Shown in pieces: positions 1-6,385 of a stretch of DNA of 7,970 nucleotides. This stretch comes from an uncultured Planctomycetaceae bacterium (GTDB lineage: Bacteria; Planctomycetota; Planctomycetia; Pirellulales; Lacipirellulaceae). The first letter of the stretch is position 1; each line of letters starts with the position of its first letter. The translations under genes were made by a program, and so were the position numbers. The DNA is taken from the NCBI GenBank assembly GCA_937860165.1, contig CALMBE010000649.1, forward strand, positions 1 through 7,970. Direction: 5' to 3'. The notes beneath the pieces were generated by a model, which worked only from the letters and a program-made list of their open reading frames with translations, had not been told where the DNA came from and did no database searches.

Positions 1-52
1 GAGTACCGCCGTGGCCATGGCACCCTCATTTTTCGGTTTGACAAAGCACTAG
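1..52 (+). repeat. Right end of a palindromic REP/MITE-like element (copy 1, cut by window edge)
   Basis: These 52 bases match positions 3638-3689 at 50 of 52 positions, differing only at 36 and 45. They are the right part of the 145-base palindromic element described at 3545-3689: the 3' half of hairpin 2, the T-rich linker and the terminal CACTAG. Similarity to the other copy stops right after CACTAG, which marks the element's outer boundary. The rest of this copy lies left of the window. It sits just downstream of the 3' end of the minus-strand mdh gene. This is a clear sequence match; the mobile nature is inferred. Confidence 0.85.
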
Positions 53-73
53 GGGACCTCCAAATTCGCAAGG

Positions 74-105
74 AAAAACCTGGGTGTAACGAATTGCTCA
101 GGTCC
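74..105 (-). terminator. Possible weak intrinsic terminator of mdh
   Basis: Read on the minus strand, 18 or more bases after the mdh stop, an ACCTG/CAGGT stem (extendable by G-T pairs) with a 16-base loop runs directly into five Ts (the A-run at 74-78). The stem is short and the loop long, so this is a weak candidate. The palindromic element further downstream at 1-52 could add to 3'-end formation. Confidence 0.3.
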
Positions 106-123
106 TGCTGATACTCGCCCCGA

Positions 124-1077
<954 letters not shown>

Positions 1078-1195
1078 TTATGCTGTTGTCTCTATTGGCC
1101 CAAACGATAGCAATCGAATCCATTGCGGTGAGTATCGTGCGAAAGCGTCCCCCTGGCAAGTGGGGTGAGCTCAGGTGAGCCGTCAGCGCATCCCA

Positions 1196-1286
1196 GGCGA
1201 GCCGTAAGCGTCAGCGCCCGGAGCTTGTGCGTAAAGCTCCGGGCGAGGGCACCGCACCCACTCGTGTGGTCTGCTTACGGCTCGCC
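1196..1286. repeat. Nested palindromic repeat element (second family)
   Basis: A perfect 14-base inverted repeat, GGCGAGCCGTAAGC at 1196-1209 and its complement at 1273-1286, encloses a perfect 11-bp hairpin at 1216-1226/1234-1244 (arm GCCCGGAGCTT, 7-base loop). Upstream, 1173-1190 holds a degenerate direct copy of the outer arm and its continuation (AGGTGAGCCGTCAGCGC). The whole could fold as a stem with an inner hairpin in RNA or single-stranded DNA. It shares no sequence with the element at 3545-3689. The folding arms are directly visible; identity as a genome-wide repeat is an inference. Confidence 0.75.
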
Positions 1287-1294
1287 GTTTTCTC

Positions 1295-1308
1295 TAGCGC
1301 CTAGCGCC
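1295..1308 (+). repeat. Short tandem duplication TAGCGCC x2
   Basis: TAGCGCC occurs twice head to tail (1295-1301 and 1302-1308), just after the nested palindrome. It is too short to interpret by itself and may mark the ragged edge of that element. Confidence 0.5.
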
Positions 1309-1441
1309 CTGCCAGCATTTCCTCTATCTTCTGCAAGGATCACTCCAGAGCGGCCTGGACACTCCCGACGTGAACTCTTAACATCCCCCCCTCTCATCTA
1401 CCAAGTCTTTTCTACTACCGATCGAACTGCGGAGTCCCACA

Positions 1442-3526
1442 ATGGCTTCAGAGGTGTCTGGCGGTGTGAGCTTAGCTCGCCGAAGCCAAGATCTCGTTCT
1501 GCCGATTGCGCTAATTACCAGCGTGCTGGTAATTCTGGTGCCGCTCCCCGTCTGGTTACTGGATGTCTTGCTAGCTGCCAACATTACCGTGTCGGTCATC
1601 GTGTTGTTGACGACCGTGTACGTGAACTCGCCGATGGAATTCAGCATCTTTCCTTCGCTGCTGTTGGCCACGACCTTGGCACGGTTGGTGCTCAACGTAG
1701 CGACCACTCGGCTAGTTCTCACCCGCGCGGCAATCGATGGCGAAAATGCCGCTGGTGGAGTGATTACCGCCTTTGCCGACTTCGTAGCGGGCGAAGGGAA
1801 TATCGTCGTCGGCGTGATTATCTTTGTCATTATTATTGTGATCCAGTTTGTCGTGATCACCAAAGGTGCCACTCGCATCAGCGAAGTGGCTGCCCGCTTT
1901 GCCTTGGACGGAATGCCTGGCAAGCAGATGGCCATCGACGCCGACCTCAATGCGGGGATCATCGATGAACGCGAGGCCCAGCGACGTCGCACCGAAATCA
2001 CCCAACAGGCCGATTTCTACGGGGCCATGGATGGTGCCAGTAAGTTCGTCCGCGGCGATGCTGTGGCGGGCATCATTATCACCGTGGTCAACATCCTTGG
2101 TGGACTGATCATCGGTGTCGCGCAGCACGGCATGCCGTTGGTCGAGGCCAGTGCGCTCTTTACGCGATTGACAATCGGCGATGGGCTCGTGAGCCAAGTC
2201 CCGGCATTTTTGATCTCGCTCGCTGCCGGTTTGTTGGTCACGCGCAGTACCCGCAGCAGCAATCTGCCGCATGAGTTCATGACACAATTGTTTTCGCGGC
2301 CCCAGGCATTGGTGGTCTCCGCTGGTTTCCTGGCGATTTTGATTACCACCGATTTGCCGCGCACGCCACTGATTGCCATGTGTGCCGCCTGCCTGGGGAT
2401 GGCCCGCGTGCTCACGCAAAACGAAGGCCGCAAGCAGTCGCAGCAGGCGGCCGTGGCGGCGGATGAAAAAAAGAAACCCGTCGACGACCGCATCGAAGAT
2501 TATCTCACGGTTGATCCAATGGAGGTCGAAGTGGGCGTGGGGCTGATTCGACTGGCCGACCCCAAACGGGGTGGCGATTTGCTCGAACGTGTGCAAAAAG
2601 TGCGGCAGAGCGTGGCCGCTGAGATCGGCATCATCATGCCCAAGGTCCGCATCCGCGACAACATGCGGCTCGATCCCAACGAATACCGCATCAAAATTGC
2701 CGACATGCCCGTGGCCCAGGACCGACTCGAACCCGGCTATCTGCTGGCGATTGATTCCGGCGTGACCAGCGGTGCCATCGATGGCATCGCCACCAAGGAC
2801 CCGGCTTTCGGTACCGAAGCCCGCTGGATTATTCCCGGCTTGCAGGATCAAGCCGAACTGGCTGGCTACACGGTGGTCGAACCCGGTGCCGTGTTGGCTA
2901 CGCACCTGACCGAAGTCTGTCGCCGTCACGCCGACGAAATCCTCACCCGCGATGCCACCAAACATCTTGTCAACGAGCTCAAGCAGACCCAGCCGGCAGT
3001 GGTCGATGAATTGATCCCCGGCACGTTGTCGCTCGCCGAAGTGCAGAGTGTGCTGCAGCACCTGTTGCGCGAGCAAGTTTCGATTCGCCAGTTGGCGTTG
3101 ATTCTCGAAACGCTCGGTGACTATGCCCCGCGGACCAAGGATGTCGTGCTGTTGACCGAATACGTCCGACACCGGCTGGCTCGGCAGATTTGCACGCGCT
3201 ACCGCGACGAACAAGGACAACTCTTTGTGATCGCGCTCGATCCCGCGATGGAAGACCGTATCCGCAGCGGGTTCGATCACAACGAGCGAGGAATGTTTAT
3301 CCGCATGTCTCCCCAAGCCATCGAAGCCACTTGCCAATCCATTTCCCAGCAACTCACCAAACTCACCACGGCCAATCACCTACCGATCGTCCTTGTCAGC
3401 CCGCAAATTCGGGCGGCCCTCAAACAAATCACCGAGAATCACCTGAGTCACTTAGTCGTGTTGAGTTTCAATGAAATCACACGCGACACCCAAATCGTTA
3501 CCCTCGGAGTCGCAACCGATGGATGA
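1442..3526 (+). CDS. flhA: Flagellar biosynthesis protein FlhA
   Basis: FlhA is the inner-membrane gate of the flagellar type III export apparatus; it couples proton flow to export and docks chaperone-substrate complexes through its cytoplasmic domain. The 694 residues match the usual family length. The N-terminal half is a multi-spanning membrane region (clear hydrophobic segments near 18-40, 41-61, 119-140, 205-228, 250-267, 287-303 and 307-325). It carries the FHIPEP-family signatures ARLVLNVATTR (80-90) and the cytoplasmic loop motif MPGKQMAIDADLNAG (158-172), followed by an Arg-rich stretch (177-183). A charged linker (about 326-350) leads to the large cytoplasmic domain. ATG at 1442 has GGAG 7 bases upstream. 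No flhB lies directly upstream; flhF follows after a 236-base gap that contains a repeat element. The assignment is secure; a non-flagellar injectisome homologue is excluded by the flhF, flhG and sigma-28 neighbours. Confidence 0.97.
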   Translation: MASEVSGGVSLARRSQDLVLPIALITSVLVILVPLPVWLLDVLLAANITVSVIVLLTTVYVNSPMEFSIFPSLLLATTLARLVLNVATTRLVLTRAAIDGENAAGGVITAFADFVAGEGNIVVGVIIFVIIIVIQFVVITKGATRISEVAARFALDGMPGKQMAIDADLNAGIIDEREAQRRRTEITQQADFYGAMDGASKFVRGDAVAGIIITVVNILGGLIIGVAQHGMPLVEASALFTRLTIGDGLVSQVPAFLISLAAGLLVTRSTRSSNLPHEFMTQLFSRPQALVVSAGFLAILITTDLPRTPLIAMCAACLGMARVLTQNEGRKQSQQAAVAADEKKKPVDDRIEDYLTVDPMEVEVGVGLIRLADPKRGGDLLERVQKVRQSVAAEIGIIMPKVRIRDNMRLDPNEYRIKIADMPVAQDRLEPGYLLAIDSGVTSGAIDGIATKDPAFGTEARWIIPGLQDQAELAGYTVVEPGAVLATHLTEVCRRHADEILTRDATKHLVNELKQTQPAVVDELIPGTLSLAEVQSVLQHLLREQVSIRQLALILETLGDYAPRTKDVVLLTEYVRHRLARQICTRYRDEQGQLFVIALDPAMEDRIRSGFDHNERGMFIRMSPQAIEATCQSISQQLTKLTTANHLPIVLVSPQIRAALKQITENHLSHLVVLSFNEITRDTQIVTLGVATDG

Positions 3527-3577
3527 GGAGGAAGTGGTCAGTGGCTGGTGTTTTGTCAAAGCGATATTTTGGGGTGC

Positions 3578-3609
3578 CATGCCCACGCTGGTACTCCGGC
3601 GTGGGCATG
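3578..3609. repeat. Hairpin 1 of the palindromic element
   Basis: A perfect 11-bp stem (3578-3588 with 3599-3609) closes a 10-base loop that contains GGTACTC. The loop is complementary to the GAGTACC in the loop of hairpin 2. There is no T-run after it, so it is not a standard intrinsic terminator. Confidence 0.85.
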
Positions 3610-3624
3610 GTATCGCCGAGCAAG

Positions 3625-3656
3625 CATGGCCACAGCAGAGTACCGCCGTGGCCATG
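3625..3656. repeat. Hairpin 2 of the palindromic element
   Basis: This is the mirror-image partner of hairpin 1, exactly the same size and equally distant from the element's centre. The stem (3625-3635 with 3646-3656) has one A-C mismatch on the plus strand, which becomes a G-T pair on the minus strand. Two stem positions differ from hairpin 1 by compensating changes on both sides. Confidence 0.82.
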
Positions 3657-3702
3657 GCACCCTCATTTTTCGATTTGACAATGCACTAGTAGATGGTGGT
3701 AA

Positions 3703-3745
3703 GCCAACAGCCAACAGCCAAACCGAATTCACAGTCCCACAGTCC
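3703..3745 (+). repeat. Short direct repeats in the flhF leader
   Basis: GCCAACA is repeated in tandem (3703-3709, 3710-3716, then GCCAAA), and CACAGTCC is repeated in tandem (3730-3737, 3738-3745). They lie in the leader of flhF, which has no recognisable Shine-Dalgarno sequence. Such runs can change length by slippage; any regulatory role is speculative. Confidence 0.6.
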
Positions 3746-3762
3746 CAAAATCGCCCACTGCC

Positions 3763-4908
3763 ATGGAAATCAAAACCTACCGCGCTAAGTCGATGCAACA
3801 AGCCCTCGATCTGGTCCGCCGAGACCTCGGGCCCGAGGCGACCGTGCTGCACACTCGGGAACTCAATGGTAGTTTGCTAGGACGATTTTTCGTTGGCCGG
3901 CAATACGAAATCGCCGCCTCCAACCAAGTCCAGGCCGAGCATCGCGCGATGCCGAACGTGGCTTTTGAGCCATCGCCTCAGTACGCCCTGGCGGGGGTCG
4001 AGGCAGATTATCGTCAGCGCTATCGCGAGGAATTCCGAAAGCACCCAGACCAAGAAGGGGACGAACTTCAGTTCCTGTCCGAACAGTTTCGCAGACCAAC
4101 ACAAAGTTCTTCCCTGCGCAGGACACCCGATGCCCTCTTTCAAATGTACACCGACCTGATCGAGGCCGATGTCGAGGAACAGGTTGCCCAAGATTTGTTG
4201 GAAACCCTCCGGTCCCATGCCTCCCTTGATCTGAACGATGCCCTGGCCCTGCGTGCGGAACTCTTCCGCAATATTGAAAGGCAACTTCAAGTGACCGGGC
4301 CTATGCGAATCACCCCGGGAGCGGGACGTGTCGTGGCCCTCGTCGGACCCACCGGGGTCGGCAAGACCACTACCATCGCCAAACTAGCGGCCAACTACCG
4401 CCTGCGAGAAAATAAAACCGTCGGACTCATCACCGTCGATACCTATCGGATCGCTGCCGTCGAGCAACTGCGGACCTACGCAGACATCATCGACCTCCCG
4501 ATGGAAGTGGTCAGCACGCCCCGCGAGATGCGCGATGCCGTCGCACGATTCAAATCCCTCGATCTGGTCTTGATGGACACCGCCGGACGCAGCCCCCGCG
4601 ATCAGGTGCGAATCCAGGAGCTCAAGGCGATGCTGGCCGAAGCCAACCCCGCCGAAGTGCATCTGGTACTCAGTGCCGTCGGCGGGGCCAAGAGTCTAGT
4701 TAACACGGCCCAACGATTTGCCGCGGTTGGAACGACATCGCTGCTAATCACCAAGCTCGACGAAGCCACCGGACTAGGGAGTTTGCTCACCGTCTCCCGC
4801 GAATCCCAGTTACCCATCAGCTATGTGACCGACGGACAAAATGTCCCCGATGATATCCAAGTCGCTACTACGCAGAATCTGGCGGAATCGATCCTCGGCA
4901 TTCAATGA
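3763..4908 (+). CDS. flhF: Flagellar biosynthesis GTPase FlhF
   Basis: FlhF is an SRP-family GTPase that acts at the inner membrane to recruit early flagellar components and, in many bacteria, to place the flagellum at the pole. The 381-residue protein shows the three-part FlhF layout: a basic N-terminal B domain opening with MEIKTYRAKSMQQALDLVRR (1-20), a variable linker rich in charged residues (about 55-120), then N and G domains. GTPase motifs are intact: P-loop GPTGVGKT (195-202), DTYRIAA (226-232), DTAG (272-275), TKLD (330-333) and the closing DGQNVPDDI (357-365). ATG at 3763 is chosen because the conserved B-domain start follows it at once; there is no Shine-Dalgarno sequence in front. 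Its partner flhG starts 72 bases downstream. The identification is firm; FtsY and Ffh are excluded by the N-terminal domain and context. Confidence 0.96.
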   Translation: MEIKTYRAKSMQQALDLVRRDLGPEATVLHTRELNGSLLGRFFVGRQYEIAASNQVQAEHRAMPNVAFEPSPQYALAGVEADYRQRYREEFRKHPDQEGDELQFLSEQFRRPTQSSSLRRTPDALFQMYTDLIEADVEEQVAQDLLETLRSHASLDLNDALALRAELFRNIERQLQVTGPMRITPGAGRVVALVGPTGVGKTTTIAKLAANYRLRENKTVGLITVDTYRIAAVEQLRTYADIIDLPMEVVSTPREMRDAVARFKSLDLVLMDTAGRSPRDQVRIQELKAMLAEANPAEVHLVLSAVGGAKSLVNTAQRFAAVGTTSLLITKLDEATGLGSLLTVSRESQLPISYVTDGQNVPDDIQVATTQNLAESILGIQ

Positions 4909-4911
4909 CCT

Positions 4912-4928
4912 GCGATGCATTGCATCGC
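4912..4928. repeat. 17-base palindrome just after flhF
   Basis: GCGATGCA and its complement TGCATCGC flank a single central T, starting 3 bases after the flhF stop. As RNA it gives a 7-bp stem with a 3-base loop. No T-run follows, so it is not a convincing terminator. It could be a protein-binding site or an RNA stability element, or chance. Confidence 0.45.
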
Positions 4929-4936
4929 GGCTGTTG

Positions 4937-4980
4937 ATTTACATCTTACATCATAAATCTTACATCACACATTCTTTCCC
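4937..4980 (+). promoter_or_regulatory. G-free, repeat-bearing leader of flhG without Shine-Dalgarno
   Basis: The 44 bases before the flhG start contain no G at all on the coding strand. ATCTTACATCA occurs at 4943-4953 and again at 4957-4967, and a third related TTACATC precedes them. A G-free leader cannot contain a Shine-Dalgarno sequence and should be unstructured, so initiation here probably depends on an open leader rather than anti-SD pairing. That mechanism is inferred. Confidence 0.5.
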
Positions 4981-5898
4981 ATGCTCGACCAAGCCGACAA
5001 ATTGCGTCAACTCGTCCGCTCGACGGTCGCCGAACATGCCGTGCTCGAACCGGGTATTTCGATCCTGGCTGTCAGCGGTGCCCGTCGCGGGGTAGGCAGC
5101 TCGACGGTTGCCGTGCAACTCACCCACGAGTTGGCCCAATTGGGGAAACGCATCCTCCTCGTCGACGGAAATTTGCAGGCTCCCCAATTGGCAACCGCCT
5201 TGGGCTTCAAACCAAATTACAGCCTGGCGGATGTGATCGATGGCCGACGTGCCGTGGCCGAGGCCCTGGAATCGCTTTGCGAAGGAGTCCATTTTCTGGG
5301 TGGTAACCCTGTCACTGAACTGCCGAAATTGGATCTCAAGACCCTCAAGCGGTTTGTCTCCGAACTGCGGAGTATGCGGTCTCACGCCGATCTGATTGTC
5401 TTCGACCTGGGGCACGGTATGAACCCTTGGACGGAACGCCTCTGGGCCGTAGCGCTGGAGATCCTGTTGGTGACCTCCACCGAATCGGCAGCGGTACTCG
5501 AGAGCTATGCGACCATTAAGGGGGCTTCCTGGGGAGATGTCGACGGAAAACTCCGGTTGATCGTCAATCAGGCCGAATCTCCCGCCGAAGGACAGCGCGT
5601 CAGCGACAGCTTTACCACCACTTGCCGTCGGTTTCTCGGTATGAAACTACTCACGGCCGCCAGTGTGCTGCCAATGCACCCCGGCTTGCGCAACAGCACC
5701 GAGCGCGTCAGCTCCGCTTCGCCCTTGCATCGGGCCCTGCGACTGCTGGCAGCCGATGTCCTGTCACGCGATGTCGTGGCGACGCATCGCACCTCGGCAC
5801 CACCGAGGACGTGTGCCACTGGAAACTCGCCAGCGGCACCTCGCTTGAACGAGCATCCCGAATTAAGTCTCCCCGAGATATTCACCAAGTCGCGATGA
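4981..5898 (+). CDS. flhG: MinD-like FlhG with degenerate ATPase site
   Basis: FlhG proteins limit flagellar number and stimulate FlhF's GTPase through an N-terminal DQAxxLR helix. Here that motif is intact and at the very start (DQADKLR, residues 3-9), which also fixes the ATG at 4981. The body is a MinD/ParA fold: strand-loop ILAVSGARRGVGSST (28-42), ILLVDGNLQAP (58-68), IVFDLGHG (139-146) and the NQAES segment (196-200). The nucleotide site is unusual. Compared with KGGVGKT, it reads RRGVGSS, so both the signature lysine (now R35) and the P-loop lysine (now S40) are absent. The DxD pair is D62/N64. D142 of switch II remains. The last 40 residues (266-305) are Pro/Ala/Thr-rich and show no clear amphipathic membrane helix. 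At 305 residues the length is normal. No Shine-Dalgarno sequence. A divergent ParA-like protein is the alternative, but motif and position favour FlhG. Confidence 0.9.
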   Translation: MLDQADKLRQLVRSTVAEHAVLEPGISILAVSGARRGVGSSTVAVQLTHELAQLGKRILLVDGNLQAPQLATALGFKPNYSLADVIDGRRAVAEALESLCEGVHFLGGNPVTELPKLDLKTLKRFVSELRSMRSHADLIVFDLGHGMNPWTERLWAVALEILLVTSTESAAVLESYATIKGASWGDVDGKLRLIVNQAESPAEGQRVSDSFTTTCRRFLGMKLLTAASVLPMHPGLRNSTERVSSASPLHRALRLLAADVLSRDVVATHRTSAPPRTCATGNSPAAPRLNEHPELSLPEIFTKSR

Positions 5899-6012
5899 TT
5901 TTTTTTCAACTTAGCTCAACCGAAGTACTAAACATGACGATAACCGTAGATAATCGGATGGTTTGCAATCGAATGTCAAAATGGAGCGATTGCAGAAAGT
6001 TTGAGGCTCTTC

Positions 6013-6016
6013 AGGA
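6013..6016 (+). promoter_or_regulatory. Shine-Dalgarno-like AGGA favouring a GTG start at 6025
   Basis: AGGA lies 8 bases before GTG at 6025, a good spacing. The alternative TTG at 6001 has only a weak purine stretch before it. This decides the start given for the following small gene, with moderate certainty. Confidence 0.45.
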
Positions 6017-6024
6017 TTCATCGC

Positions 6025-6273
6025 GTGGCACGAACCTTTGCTGGCATCTTGGCCCTGATTGGAATGCAAGTCGTCTTCCTTCGCGCGATCAAAAATGGCG
6101 CGGGGGTCGACGGGACGGTCCTGCAGGCCTTGGCCGCGATGGCACTTCTGGCCGCAGTAGGATTCGTCGTGGGAAGCATTGCGCAAATGACGGTCGACGA
6201 TGCGGTTCGCACGCGAATTCAGGCGGAACTCGACAAACTTTCTCAGACCGAACAAGCCCCAACGGGCAGTTAG
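6025..6273 (+). CDS. Small two-helix membrane protein of unknown function in the flagellar cluster
   Basis: I do not recognise this 82-residue protein. It has a short basic N-terminus (MART), a hydrophobic helix at about 5-21 (GILALIGMQVVFL), a short polar loop with KNGAGVDG (23-30), a second, longer Ala-rich hydrophobic helix at about 31-54, and a charged C-terminal helix (about 55-74, TRIQAELDKL) that could form a coiled coil. By the positive-inside rule both ends would be cytoplasmic. A GTG start with AGGA 8 bases upstream is chosen; a TTG at 6001 would add 8 residues. It lies 126 bases after flhG and 112 bases before the sigma gene, the position where other bacteria carry diverse flagellar accessory genes. 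Expression as part of the flagellar unit is likely; the function is unknown. Confidence 0.72.
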   Translation: MARTFAGILALIGMQVVFLRAIKNGAGVDGTVLQALAAMALLAAVGFVVGSIAQMTVDDAVRTRIQAELDKLSQTEQAPTGS

Positions 6274-6385
6274 CTTAATATCCGATTAGCAGCGGCTATT
6301 CAATTTCACGAATCAATGAGAATGAATCTCGCCTGAGTTCTTCGCCCCACGGTGGGCCCGCTCGGGAAGCATCACGGAGGATGGC

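Larger units (their letters stand above)
3545..3689. repeat. Complete 145-bp palindromic REP/MITE-like element (copy 2)
   Basis: Two 65-base arms (3545-3609 and 3625-3689) are inverted copies matching at about 49 of 65 positions with no gaps, around a 15-base non-palindromic centre. The ends read CTGGTG...CACTAG. Each arm holds its own 32-base hairpin: 3578-3609 (perfect 11-bp stem, CATGCCCACGC arm) and 3625-3656 (CATGGCCAC arm). The hairpins differ by paired substitutions that keep the stems. Nothing in it encodes a transposase. It lies 18 bases after the flhA stop and 73 bases before flhF. A second, partial copy is at 1-52. The structure resembles paired REP hairpins (BIME) or a MITE moved in trans; no target duplication is evident at its edges. 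Confidence 0.88.

Noticed and set aside
1216..1244. Inner 11-bp hairpin as an intrinsic terminator
   Set aside because: No T-run follows on either strand, and it lies between divergent genes; better explained as part of the nested repeat element.
1165..1968. A 267-codon plus-strand open frame across the mdh-flhA spacer and the flhA 5' part
   Set aside because: It runs through the palindromic repeat and then overlaps flhA out of frame; the translation is Arg/Ser-rich without any domain, and flhA has a good ribosome binding site and full family similarity.
1712..3379. A 555-codon minus-strand open frame inside flhA
   Set aside because: It is the mirror of flhA codon bias. The translation is rich in His, Gly, Asp and Gln with no recognisable domain, while flhA on the other strand is a secure gene.
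3519..3689. A small frame starting in the flhA 3' end and reading through the palindromic element to its terminal TAG
   Set aside because: It is composed almost wholly of the non-coding repeat, with no Shine-Dalgarno sequence of its own; repeats of this kind often yield spurious small ORFs.
5899..5906. Run of eight Ts right after the flhG stop as an intrinsic terminator
   Set aside because: No GC-rich hairpin precedes it on the plus strand.
5934..6278. ATG at 5934 starting a frame between flhG and the small membrane protein
   Set aside because: The frame overlaps the two-helix membrane protein, and its product is a low-complexity Arg/Gly/Ser-rich peptide. The alternative frame gives a plausible membrane protein.
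6318..6356. Short inverted repeats (GAGA/TCTC and CCCAC/GTGGG) upstream of the sigma gene as an operator
   Set aside because: The arms are only 4-5 bases and could occur by chance; nothing else supports a binding site.
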